Source: Prosthecobacter sp. (GTDB taxonomy: Bacteria > Verrucomicrobiota > Verrucomicrobiia > Verrucomicrobiales > Verrucomicrobiaceae). From it: a stretch of 60,035 bases of DNA. Location of the stretch: the NCBI RefSeq assembly GCF_020439865.1, contig NZ_JAGRPF010000052.1, positions 1 to 60,035 on the forward strand, written 5' to 3'. The translations under genes and the position numbers were made by a program. A model generated the notes under the pieces. It was not told where the DNA came from, did not search any database, and saw nothing but the letters and a program-made list of their open reading frames with translations. Shown piece after piece: positions 1 through 8,365 of this stretch; positions within the stretch are counted from its first letter, which is position 1, and each line of letters starts with the position of its first letter.

Positions 1-1
1 G

Positions 2-2944
2 AGCATTCCGAACATCTGGTACTTCGCCGACACGGACGGCGATGACAAAGCGGACGTGCGTGAGGTGCTTTTCGGCCCGCTCGGCTATGAAAAGGACACA
101 CATGGCATGTGCAGCAGCTTCCGCCTCGGCCTCGACGGCTGGGTGTATGCGACGCACGGCTTCAACAACACGTCGCATTTCAAAGCGAAGGACGGCAGCA
201 CGCTCGATCTGCACAGCGGCAACGTGTTTCGCTTCAAACCGGATGGCTCACGTGTCGAGCCGTGGACCTGGGGCCAGGTGAATCCGTTTGGGCTCGCGTG
301 GGATCGCTACGGCAATCTTTACAGCGCCGACTGCCACAGCTCGCCGATCTACCAGCTCATTCGAGGCGCGTATTATCCGAGCTTTGGCAAACCGCACGAT
401 GGACTCGGCTTCGCGCCGGTGATGTGCGAGCACAGCCACGGCTCCACCGGCATCTGCGGCATCGTTTACATCGACGGCGGCGTGTGGGGCCCGGAGTGGG
501 ACGATCACACCTTCGTCGGCAACGTCGTCACCTCCCGCGTGAACCACGACAAGGTCACCTTCACCGGCTCCACGCCGAAAGCGAACGAGCAGCCCGATTT
601 CATCACCAGCGACGACCTCTGGTTCCGCCCCGTCGACCTCCAGCTCGGCCCCGACAACGCGCTCTACATCGCCGACTTCTACAACAAGATCATCGGCCAC
701 TACGAAGTCCCCCTCGATCATCCGCAGCGTGACAAGGAACGCGGGAGGATCTGGCGGGTGGTGAAGAAGGGCACGAAAGCACTGCCGAACGACTTCACCG
801 CCATGCCTGCAAAGGAGATCGCTGACGAATTGGGCAATCCGAATCTCACTCGCAGGCATCTTGCGCTGCGTGAAGTGAGACGGCGAGGCTCCAGGGAGTG
901 GCTGCCGGAGTTCACAAGCATCTTCGAGCCCGAAGAGTTCGGAGCTCCTACCAAATTCACACCGATGGGAGATCGGACTCCCAAGGGCTTCACTGGAAAT
1001 GACCCGAGCGACTTCCCAAACGAAAAAGTGTTCTGCATCAAACGGAATCTACGCTCTGCACACACTCTTTGGGCCCTTTCCTATCTAGGCGAACGATTTG
1101 CTGTGTCTTGCGAGATGCGCGCGCTCCATACCGGGGGTGTATGGGTCGAAGATCAACGTGATGACGCTGGCGTGCTCATACCCGACAACCAGTATGGACT
1201 TGTGATGTCGCATGCCGCCCAGATCATCGGCAACTACGAGCCTCTGCATCCTTGGGAGAAATGGAATTTAAGCATTGTGTTCGACTCCCGCGGCAGTGCC
1301 GCCGGCCGTGCTGTCACACAAACGATGCTTCATCGCCCTGATCTGATGGATGTCGATGATGTATGGCGGCGCTATACGCTGGAGTGGATGACCAGACTCA
1401 TCGACAATCTCCTTTCTCCTCCAGGGCGAGACACCCCACGCACCTACGAGCTAGGTGACGATGCATATGTGTATTCGCTTCAACTGCTGCTCAGGGACTA
1501 TCTCTCGCGGCCAGGAGTGCTGGAGGATCCAGAGGCTCAGAATTGGAACGAACGTGTAGTGAACAAGGCTTGGTTTGTTGATGTGATCAAAGCAGTTCCC
1601 ACTGCGAGCGCTTCAGCGTTTCTCTTTCAGCATGCCAAAAGCCTCGAACGCATTCCGCCCGACATTTTGACGCACATTGCACGTCATGGAGACGATGAGC
1701 TGGTTCAAGCACTGCTTCGTCAGGAACACGCTCGGGCCAACGCATCTCTGGCAGATCAAGTCGAGCTGATTCAATCCATCCACAACGGCCTCAGCGAACG
1801 CGGAGCACCTGCAAACGCAGAGCTGCTGCAATGGGCGCAGGAACTGGCGACGCAGCTTTTGACGCAAACGAACAACCGACCTGAGCCCGCGTGGATTTCG
1901 ACCGCGACGGCGGACAATGGCCCGAAGTGGTCGTTGCAGACGCGGAAGTGTGCGGATGGCACGGAGGCGCAGGTGTTGCAGAGCATGATCAAGGGTGGCG
2001 GCGATGAGGAGAGGCGCGCAGGTGTTTTGAAATCGAAAACCTTCGCCGCGCCTGCGAAGCTCACCTTCTGGATCAACGGACACCGCGGACCTCCAAAAGC
2101 CGAGGTGCATGACAAGAACCTCGTGCGTGTGGTCGATGCGAAGAGCGGTGAGACGCTCGCCAGCGTGTTCCCGCCGCGCAATGATGTGTGTCAGCGTGCC
2201 GAGTTCGATCTTTCCAAGCATGCGGCTGAGACCGTGCGGCTGGAGATTGTCGATGGCGACGATGGAAAGGCCTACGCATGGCTCGGCGTCACGCGCATCG
2301 AGCCGGCAGTGGTCAGCGTGAATGATTTTCAAACCGAGGACAGCACGCGCGATGCTCTGAAGACGCTCGCCGTCATGCTGCAGCACACCGCGCCTGCAGC
2401 GCTCCGCGAGAAACTGTCGGGGTATCTGCCGCCACGGCATGCACCGCCGCCTTTGCCGGTGTCACCTGCGCAGCGGAAGCAACTCGATGCCTTGATCGCC
2501 ACGCGTGCGGCGTCGTTTGCGAAGGCTAAGCCGGATGCGACGGCGGGAAAGACGCTCTTTAAGACACACTGCGCGGTGTGTCATCGCATTGGCGGCGAGG
2601 GCGGCCTGATCGGCCCGCAGCTAGATGGCATTGGCGCGCGTGGCGTGGAACGTTTGTGCGAGGACATCCTCGATCCGAACCGCAATGTGGATGCGCACTT
2701 CCATCTGCATACGCTGACGCTGAAGGATGGCACGACGATGAGCGGCTTTCTCAAGGGCGAAGCCGGCCAGGTGCTCATTCTCGCCGATGCCGCAGGACAG
2801 GAACACCGCGTGTCAAAGAACGATCTCGCGAAGGATGAAACGACGCCGATGTCACTCATGCCGCCAGTGTTCGGGCAGACGCTGGATGAAGAGGCGTTCA
2901 TCAATCTGCTCGGCTATTTGCTGAGTGAGAATACCGGCAAGTAA
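2..2944 (+). CDS. PVC-type propeller/haem-binding dehydrogenase-like protein (5' partial)
   Basis: The frame is open from the window edge, so the true start lies upstream. The first ~270 residues read like the PVC 'membrane-bound dehydrogenase' beta-propeller (repeated phrases such as DTDGDDKAD, FGLAWDRYGN, LGPDNALYIADFYN). A long middle region follows, then a ~120-residue C-terminal cytochrome c-like domain with a CAVCH haem motif coded near 2567-2584 and a FGQTLDEEAFINLLGYL end typical of this family. The family is thought to be periplasmic and redox-active, often acting on carbohydrates or alcohols; the substrate here is unknown. The middle third (about 860-1860) has visibly different codon use from both flanks. 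Confidence 0.85.
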   Translation, partial: SIPNIWYFADTDGDDKADVREVLFGPLGYEKDTHGMCSSFRLGLDGWVYATHGFNNTSHFKAKDGSTLDLHSGNVFRFKPDGSRVEPWTWGQVNPFGLAWDRYGNLYSADCHSSPIYQLIRGAYYPSFGKPHDGLGFAPVMCEHSHGSTGICGIVYIDGGVWGPEWDDHTFVGNVVTSRVNHDKVTFTGSTPKANEQPDFITSDDLWFRPVDLQLGPDNALYIADFYNKIIGHYEVPLDHPQRDKERGRIWRVVKKGTKALPNDFTAMPAKEIADELGNPNLTRRHLALREVRRRGSREWLPEFTSIFEPEEFGAPTKFTPMGDRTPKGFTGNDPSDFPNEKVFCIKRNLRSAHTLWALSYLGERFAVSCEMRALHTGGVWVEDQRDDAGVLIPDNQYGLVMSHAAQIIGNYEPLHPWEKWNLSIVFDSRGSAAGRAVTQTMLHRPDLMDVDDVWRRYTLEWMTRLIDNLLSPPGRDTPRTYELGDDAYVYSLQLLLRDYLSRPGVLEDPEAQNWNERVVNKAWFVDVIKAVPTASASAFLFQHAKSLERIPPDILTHIARHGDDELVQALLRQEHARANASLADQVELIQSIHNGLSERGAPANAELLQWAQELATQLLTQTNNRPEPAWISTATADNGPKWSLQTRKCADGTEAQVLQSMIKGGGDEERRAGVLKSKTFAAPAKLTFWINGHRGPPKAEVHDKNLVRVVDAKSGETLASVFPPRNDVCQRAEFDLSKHAAETVRLEIVDGDDGKAYAWLGVTRIEPAVVSVNDFQTEDSTRDALKTLAVMLQHTAPAALREKLSGYLPPRHAPPPLPVSPAQRKQLDALIATRAASFAKAKPDATAGKTLFKTHCAVCHRIGGEGGLIGPQLDGIGARGVERLCEDILDPNRNVDAHFHLHTLTLKDGTTMSGFLKGEAGQVLILADAAGQEHRVSKNDLAKDETTPMSLMPPVFGQTLDEEAFINLLGYLLSENTGK

Positions 2945-2986
2945 TTTTTGGCGGTAGCAATTTTCGTGTTATAAACGCGGAGAACC

Positions 2987-5122
2987 GTGAACTTTCGCGT
3001 CCTTCGCTTTGCGCCCCAAATCATCACGCTAGTCATGGGCGTGCTGATGGTGTGTCTGGACTGGTTGGCGAATGAGAAGGGTGCGTTGGAATTCATCCAG
3101 CGGTTTGAGGTGGCGAGTTATGACTGGCGTTTGCGTCAGGAGAGGCTGCCAGCGGAAGCGGGCAAGCAAGTGGGAGTGGTGTATGTGGATGAGCGAAGCG
3201 CCGCAAGACTGAAGGAGAAATTGGATGTGAGTTGGCCCGTCCCACGCTGGATTCACGGTGTGATCCTCGGGGAATTGAAGGCGCAGGGTGCCAGGAGTGT
3301 TGGTTATGATATTTTCTTCACACGCTTGAGACCCGAAGACAAAGCGCCCACCAAGAGCGGCTTGGAGCCGGTGTCGTCCGATGGTGTTTTTATAGGTGCA
3401 TTGAAGCAAAGCGGGCATGTTGTTCTCGGTGCGCCCATGGATCCTTCCCGCCCTGGTGACGATGTGGTCATGCCCGCGGTGCCATTTACAAAGGCTGCTG
3501 CTGCTGTGGGGCATGCGGTGGGGCGAGCGGATGCGGATGGAGTGCTGCGACGTGTCAGTCCAGTGGTGGACGATCCCGTGGCGGGACGCATCTGGCAGCT
3601 TGGCATCCAGACCGCGGCTTTGGGCATGGGACTCGATTTGGATCATGCACAAATCACGCCATGGCAGCTCTCGGTGCCGGATCGACAGGGCATATGGCAT
3701 CAGATCCCCCTCGATGGCCACGGAAGACTCATTATCCCTTGGAGACTACCATCGGCCGCGGCGGTTTCCGCTCACAACCGTTCATTTGTAGAAATGCTGG
3801 GGGATGCGGAACGGAGACGGAAGCCGGGTGATGAATCCTCTTTTTGGAAGGACCGGCTGGTGATTGTCGGCTCGTTTGGTGCAAACCCTCCTTTGGCCGA
3901 TGCCGGGCCGACTCCGCTGGGTCCGCGCACACCTTACTGCGCCACTCATTGGAACATAGCGGATGCCATGATGCGCGGTGCTTTCATTCACACCCCAGGA
4001 CCTGTGACTCGGATTGGGATCACGCTGGCGTTGATGTTGGCTGTCAGCGTACTGTCGTGGAAGTTGCGCGCGCTATGGGCCACGGCGGCGGCGGTCATAC
4101 TCAGCGCGGGATATGTGGCGTGCAGTGTGTGGCTGCTCCATTTAAAGGGACTATGGCTGCCAATGGCAATCCCGTTACTCGGAGCAACGAGCATTACTCA
4201 TGTGACGATGACTTTCTACCGACTGCTAATCGAGAAAAGCCACAAACGCCGTCTGCGTAGCATCTTCCAGCAGATTGTGTCGCCTCGGCTGTTAGAGATG
4301 ATTTTGGATCAGCCTCAGATTTCCTGGGCACCTCAGCAGAAAGTAATGACCGTCTTTTTTGCCGACATACGTGACTTCACGGTGCTGACAGATGCTTCAC
4401 GGCTGGATAGAATCGGTCTCCTGCCGGACGACCAGGAAGCAGATCCCGTCCACAGGCAAGCCGTCAGGGACCAGCACGCCTTGAACACAGTGAATCTCTA
4501 CCTGACACTCGTGGTGGACACGATCAAAAAACATGGGGCCACGCTCGACAAATACATGGGGGATTGCGTCATGGCCTTTTGGGGCGCCCCTCTGGACGAA
4601 AGGCATCATGCCGCGAAGGCGGTGCGTGCGGCTGTCGAGGTGCAGCAGGGCCTGCATGTTCTGAACTCCACACGAAAGGCTGAGAACGAGCGCATCGAAA
4701 TGGAAAACAAAGTTCGCCAGGCTCAAAGTCTGCCACTTCAGCCTCTGAATGCGCTCCTCACCCTCGGCACGGGCATCAACACAGGCCTCATGACCGCCGG
4801 ATTCATGGGTTCGGAAGCACACCTTTCGAACTACACCGTCTTTGGCCGCGAGGTAAATCTTGCTGCCAGGCTGGAGTCTTTGTCTGGCAGCGGCCGCATC
4901 CTGATTTCCCAGACCACTTTCGATGCTGTCGCTAGCAGTGACCCGGAACTGGCTTCCACCGCCCGCAGCATAGGCACTCATCAGGTAAAAGGCATCCAAC
5001 AACCGATGCAGGTATATGAGGTTCTATGGCAGAAAAATTCGGAAAAAACCAACAAAACGCCACCAGACACGTTTAAAGGCACGGAACTGAGTGGGGAAAC
5101 CCAAAACAACACACAGCCATGA
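2987..5122 (+). CDS. CHASE2-domain class III adenylate/guanylate cyclase
   Basis: 711 residues from a GTG start with GGAG five bases upstream. A hydrophobic N-terminus leads into an extracytoplasmic CHASE2 sensor domain (~25-330), then about three membrane helices (~335-420) and a cytoplasmic class III cyclase domain (~440-680). Metal-binding aspartates are visible in FFADIRDF (Asp460) and KYMGDC (Asp526), the substrate lysine is Lys522, and VNLAARLE carries the transition-state Asn/Arg. The position usually Asp in DYT of adenylate cyclases is Asn615 (SNYT), so base specificity is uncertain. There is a ~25-residue insert after the first metal Asp. The stop overlaps the next gene's ATG by 4 bases (ATGA), which implies coupled translation. 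Confidence 0.92.
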   Translation: MNFRVLRFAPQIITLVMGVLMVCLDWLANEKGALEFIQRFEVASYDWRLRQERLPAEAGKQVGVVYVDERSAARLKEKLDVSWPVPRWIHGVILGELKAQGARSVGYDIFFTRLRPEDKAPTKSGLEPVSSDGVFIGALKQSGHVVLGAPMDPSRPGDDVVMPAVPFTKAAAAVGHAVGRADADGVLRRVSPVVDDPVAGRIWQLGIQTAALGMGLDLDHAQITPWQLSVPDRQGIWHQIPLDGHGRLIIPWRLPSAAAVSAHNRSFVEMLGDAERRRKPGDESSFWKDRLVIVGSFGANPPLADAGPTPLGPRTPYCATHWNIADAMMRGAFIHTPGPVTRIGITLALMLAVSVLSWKLRALWATAAAVILSAGYVACSVWLLHLKGLWLPMAIPLLGATSITHVTMTFYRLLIEKSHKRRLRSIFQQIVSPRLLEMILDQPQISWAPQQKVMTVFFADIRDFTVLTDASRLDRIGLLPDDQEADPVHRQAVRDQHALNTVNLYLTLVVDTIKKHGATLDKYMGDCVMAFWGAPLDERHHAAKAVRAAVEVQQGLHVLNSTRKAENERIEMENKVRQAQSLPLQPLNALLTLGTGINTGLMTAGFMGSEAHLSNYTVFGREVNLAARLESLSGSGRILISQTTFDAVASSDPELASTARSIGTHQVKGIQQPMQVYEVLWQKNSEKTNKTPPDTFKGTELSGETQNNTQP

Positions 5123-5718
5123 AAACGAAATCCAAGAAGGTGGCTCCGAAGAAAAATGCCGCACTAAAGGACAAGGCCAAAAGAGCGGCTCCACGAAAAA
5201 AGACTCCAAATGCCGTGGCAAAAAAGAAAGCCGCGCCACCCAAGAAAAAAAAGAACCGAAGCTCCCAAAAGGGCATCAAGGTGGTGACACGCGAGTACTG
5301 GGTGGTCAGGGCCACGCGCATGCCCTTATTGTTGCTTTCCCGATCGACTTCGAATGGCAAGCCACGCGTGCGAATCAGCGAGGATGAGGTCTGGATCGAT
5401 GATGGAAGCGGAGGCCCACCCACCTCCGAGCCTCTCCCTTACCTGCTACAGGATGACGACACCATTTGCACCTATAACCCCGGGGACGACCCATACGATC
5501 CGACCACAGTTCCCGAAATCGAGAGCTTTGCGGTGGACTGCTACGAATCAGACGGTAGCTACTACGAAGACGTCATCGAGTATGATTACTCGGAGGACTA
5601 TTTGTCTGTGGACCTCTCTGTTCTCGAAGAAGTGACCGAGGAATCTGATCCGCAGACAACCGGGGAAGATCCCTACACCTGCACCGATGACAACTTCAGT
5701 ATCGGCATTGAAGGATGA
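5119..5718 (+). CDS. Orphan protein with polybasic N-terminus and acidic C-terminus
   Basis: 199 residues with no family I recognise. Residues ~1-55 are almost entirely Lys/Ala/Pro/Arg, resembling histone H1-like or AlgP-type tails. Residues ~56-115 form a mixed, probably folded segment (VVTREYWVVRATRMPLLLL). Residues ~115-199 are strongly acidic and tyrosine-rich (YEDVIEYDYSEDY). There is no signal peptide or membrane segment, so it is probably cytoplasmic. Its ATG overlaps the cyclase stop, so it is made together with the cyclase. A nucleic-acid-binding or polyanion-binding role is only an inference from the basic tail; the acidic end could mask that tail. Confidence 0.75.
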   Translation: MKTKSKKVAPKKNAALKDKAKRAAPRKKTPNAVAKKKAAPPKKKKNRSSQKGIKVVTREYWVVRATRMPLLLLSRSTSNGKPRVRISEDEVWIDDGSGGPPTSEPLPYLLQDDDTICTYNPGDDPYDPTTVPEIESFAVDCYESDGSYYEDVIEYDYSEDYLSVDLSVLEEVTEESDPQTTGEDPYTCTDDNFSIGIEG

Positions 5719-5760
5719 TCCACCAACCGCATTTCATCAACCTCTCACCCATCGCACATC

Positions 5761-6153
5761 ATGCCTCGTTACCTCAGCGTTTTGAAACTGACCGGCACCG
5801 TGAACTGGCGAAACGGCACCACGGGCGCTTACACCCCGCTCCAGAGCTGTCAGAGCTTTAACACAGCGACCTCGACCACTGCGCAGTTCCGTCTGCAATC
5901 CCCCGATGCCTCAGTCGAGCTACACCAATTTGACGATGCCTCTGGATCTCCCTTCTGTCCCACACCACACAAGGGCCGGACGCTCCTCATGGTTCTAAAC
6001 CGCGATGCCTCAAACCTTAAAAAGCGGCGCGCGAACCTTACGCCCAAATCTAGGAAAGTTGCTGGTCCCCAAGGTAAAAAGCGTCATCTCAAACGAAATC
6101 CTAACTACCAAGTCGTTGAGTCCGGTTCTGTCGTGCTAGAGATCAGAACCTGA
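5761..6153 (+). CDS. Small basic orphan protein, possibly FecR-like fold
   Basis: 130 residues, 42 bases after the charged orphan and in the same direction, so probably the third gene of the cyclase operon. The first ~65 residues read as short beta strands (LKLTGTVNWRNG ... AQFRLQSPDASVELH), loosely like the beta-sandwich of FecR-type domains. The end is lysine/arginine-rich (NLKKRRANL, GKKRHLKRNP). No signal peptide is seen. The FecR resemblance is weak and by eye only; CHASE2 cyclases and FecR proteins are neighbours in other bacteria, which makes it worth testing. Otherwise function is unknown. Confidence 0.6.
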   Translation: MPRYLSVLKLTGTVNWRNGTTGAYTPLQSCQSFNTATSTTAQFRLQSPDASVELHQFDDASGSPFCPTPHKGRTLLMVLNRDASNLKKRRANLTPKSRKVAGPQGKKRHLKRNPNYQVVESGSVVLEIRT

Positions 6154-6212
6154 CGAAAAGCGCCGGACAGAGCGTTCCTCCTCGCCGATTCTCCGCAGAT
6201 CAATGTGCCGAC

Positions 6213-6809
6213 ATGATCTCATTCAGATCATCCATCGCGCTTGTGTTGTCGTTCTTCAGCTTCGTCATGGCAGTTGAGGCGCTCAAACCGCATCCGAAGG
6301 CGCTTCCGAACAAGCACGCGCCCGGCGAGTTGGATCGTCCGGAGATGGTGAAGTTCATCGTCGCTGATCCGGCGAAGCTGCCGGGCATCGTGGTGGACGA
6401 AACGAATGCGGAACTTGTGGGTGAGTGGGAATACTCGACGCACACGCCGCCCTATGTGGGGATTGGTTACTTGCATGACATGAAGGCGGGGAAGGGGACC
6501 AAGTCCGTGACGTTCACGCCAGAGCTACCAACGGCGGGTTGGTATGAGGTGCGGCTGGCGCATTGTTACAACGTGCGGCGCTCCACGAAGACGGCGGTGA
6601 CGATTCATCACGCCGACGACGACACGACGGTGCGCATCAATCAGCAGCAGGAGCCGGAGCACGGGCGCTTGTTCCGCACGCTGGGCACGTTTCGCTTTGA
6701 AGCCGGTCGCCAAGGCTGGGTGTGTGTGTCGAATGACGGCACGGAGACGGACAAGGTGGTCATCGCCGATGCCGTGCAGTTTCTGCCGTTGCGGAAACCG
6801 ATGCGATGA
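6213..6809 (+). CDS. Secreted golvesin/Xly-type domain protein
   Basis: 198 residues. The N-terminus (MISFRSSIALVLSFFSFVMAVEA) is a clear signal peptide. The rest matches the golvesin C-terminal-like (Xly/CBM-like) beta-sandwich: GWYEVRLAHCYN, a threonine/valine strand series, RLFRTLGTFRFEAG and the closing VIADAVQFLPL. In PVC bacteria this domain is usually fused to FAD oxidoreductases or hydrolases; here it stands alone. It may bind carbohydrate or anchor a partner outside the cell, which is inference. It starts 60 bases after the basic orphan and may be the last gene of that operon or have its own promoter. Confidence 0.75.
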   Translation: MISFRSSIALVLSFFSFVMAVEALKPHPKALPNKHAPGELDRPEMVKFIVADPAKLPGIVVDETNAELVGEWEYSTHTPPYVGIGYLHDMKAGKGTKSVTFTPELPTAGWYEVRLAHCYNVRRSTKTAVTIHHADDDTTVRINQQQEPEHGRLFRTLGTFRFEAGRQGWVCVSNDGTETDKVVIADAVQFLPLRKPMR

Positions 6810-6810
6810 T

Positions 6811-7379
6811 TCAAGGCGGCTCTGAGTATATCCATTCTGGAATGTCTCTCAGCCCGGGTTCATTGACGCCATGTTTCTTTGAAGTCCACCCGTAGGGACT
6901 CATGATCGGACTGTTTCTCGCAGTGGGTGCGGGCAGTTTCAAGACTGGGAGACTGGCAGTGATCGAAACGCGCTTCTCCCAACGGAAGCCATCACTGACC
7001 TCGAAATCGAAACGATCATTCGTCAGGCCGGTCACAGGCCATGCTTTCCACCTGCCGACAAATCGCCTCAGTACTTCCGAATTGGTGCCATCAATGATAT
7101 GACGATACTGTTTTCTCCCAGCTCCCAGCGGCCCCACTCCATGGCGATCTCGTGTGGTTTGCTGAGATCATGGCACAGATAGAACTTGCTTGCATAACGT
7201 CCGTTCGCATACCGGTTGATGATCCAGTAGCCGGTGGGAGCCGTGTTTGATTTCCACCGACCCACCAGGCTCGGTGGATTGCTCGTGTCAGAGGTAGTGA
7301 TCTCTCGCCAAGGTGGTTCGTGAGTTGTTGTGCATGAAACAACGAAGAGAAGAGTGGTAAAAACCGGCAACAGGCGCAT
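6811..7379 (-). pseudogene. Frameshifted small lipoprotein gene
   Basis: The minus strand from 7379 begins MRLLPVFTTLLFVVSC, a lipoprotein signal ending in Cys, and continues LVGRWKSN ... GRWELGENSIVI before running into a stop at 7068. From about 7100 a second frame continues as HIIDGTNSEVLRRFVGRWK through to 6811. Joining the frames with a one-base insertion near 7097-7101 gives one protein of about 189 residues with no other break. This could be a decayed gene, programmed frameshifting or a sequencing error. No slippery heptamer is evident at the junction. Function is unknown; the GRW phrases suggest a small lipocalin-like or META-like beta domain, but that is a guess. Confidence 0.6.
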
Positions 7380-7430
7380 AGGGCACTTGTCACGCTGGCT
7401 CGCGCAACGTCCAATCGCCAGTCATCGAGA

Positions 7431-7464
7431 AAACAAAAAAGCCGGAGTCGCGAGACTCCGGCTT
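7431..7464 (-). terminator. Rho-independent terminator of the sigma factor gene
   Basis: A perfect 11-bp stem (AAGCCGGAGTC / GACTCCGGCTT) with a 4-base loop lies at 7439-7464. On the minus strand it is followed by TTTTGTTT. It sits 8 bases past the stop of the sigma factor gene. Confidence 0.9.
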
Positions 7465-7471
7465 AGTGATC

Positions 7472-8365
7472 TTATTCGTCCTCGGGTTCGGCAGCGGCGG
7501 CTTTTTTCCGCTTCTTCTTGCCGCCGGCGTTGCGCAGCGCCTTGGGAATCGGGTCTTCCTTCTTCTGCAGCGCACGGCGCAGCTTGCGCAGCGCGATGTT
7601 TTGCAGCTGACGGATACGCTCGCGGGTGACGCCGAACTCCTGGCCGACTTCTTCCAGCGTGCGCGGTTTCTGGCCGGCGAGGCCGAAACGGGCGTCGATG
7701 ATCTTGCGTTCGCGCTCGTCGAGAACCGTCAGCAAGCCGTCGAGCTGGCTATGCATGTTCTTGTGCGAGAGCAGGTCGAACGGCGTCTGCGCGTTTTCGT
7801 CGCCAACGATTTCCCCGAACTCGGTGCTGTCGTCGTCGCTGATCGGTGCGTCGAGCGAAGCCGGGCGCATGGAGGCGACCTTGAGCTGGCTCAGCTTGGC
7901 GCGGTCGATGCCGATTTCCTCGGAAAGTTCGTCGTCGGTCGGTTCGCGGCCCAGTTCCTCGGACATCGCCATTGCGACACGGCGCATCTTGCTGATCTTG
8001 TCCACCATGTGGACGGGCAGGCGGATGGTCTTGGACTGGTTGGCGAGGGCGCGCTTGATGGACTGCTTGATCCACCAGGCGGCGTAGGTTGAAAGCTTGC
8101 CACCCTTGTTCGGGTCGAATCGTTCCACGGCCTTCATGAGGCCGATGTTGCCTTCGGAAATGAGGTCGAGAAGTGGCAGGCCGTAGTTGGCGTAATCTTG
8201 GGCGATCTTCACGACGAGGCGCAGGTTCGCACGGATCATGTGCGAACGGGCCTCGGGGTCGCCACGCTTGATGCGTTCGGCAAGCTCGACCTCCTGGTCG
8301 GGGGTCAGCAAGTCAGTCTTGCCGATCTCCCGCAGGTAAATCTTGATGCCTCCGTCGAGTTCCAT
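7472..8365 (-). CDS. Sigma-70 family RNA polymerase sigma factor (RpoD/SigA-like, short form)
   Basis: About 297 residues from the ATG at 8365 (MELDGGIKIYLREIG); an in-frame TTG at 8398 is the alternative. Region 1.2 (IYLREIGKTDLLTPDQEVELA), region 2 (LRLVVKIAQDYANYGLPLLDL; WWIKQSIKRAL), region 3 and region 4 (RTLEEVGQEFGVTRERIRQLQ) are all complete. Region 1.1 and the non-conserved insert of large RpoD proteins are absent, as in group 2 or compact primary sigma factors. The C-terminus is lysine-rich (GGKKKRKK) and then acidic. It is monocistronic, with a terminator just downstream. Whether it is the primary or an alternative sigma factor cannot be decided from this window. Confidence 0.95.
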   Translation of the reverse strand: MELDGGIKIYLREIGKTDLLTPDQEVELAERIKRGDPEARSHMIRANLRLVVKIAQDYANYGLPLLDLISEGNIGLMKAVERFDPNKGGKLSTYAAWWIKQSIKRALANQSKTIRLPVHMVDKISKMRRVAMAMSEELGREPTDDELSEEIGIDRAKLSQLKVASMRPASLDAPISDDDSTEFGEIVGDENAQTPFDLLSHKNMHSQLDGLLTVLDERERKIIDARFGLAGQKPRTLEEVGQEFGVTRERIRQLQNIALRKLRRALQKKEDPIPKALRNAGGKKKRKKAAAAEPEDE

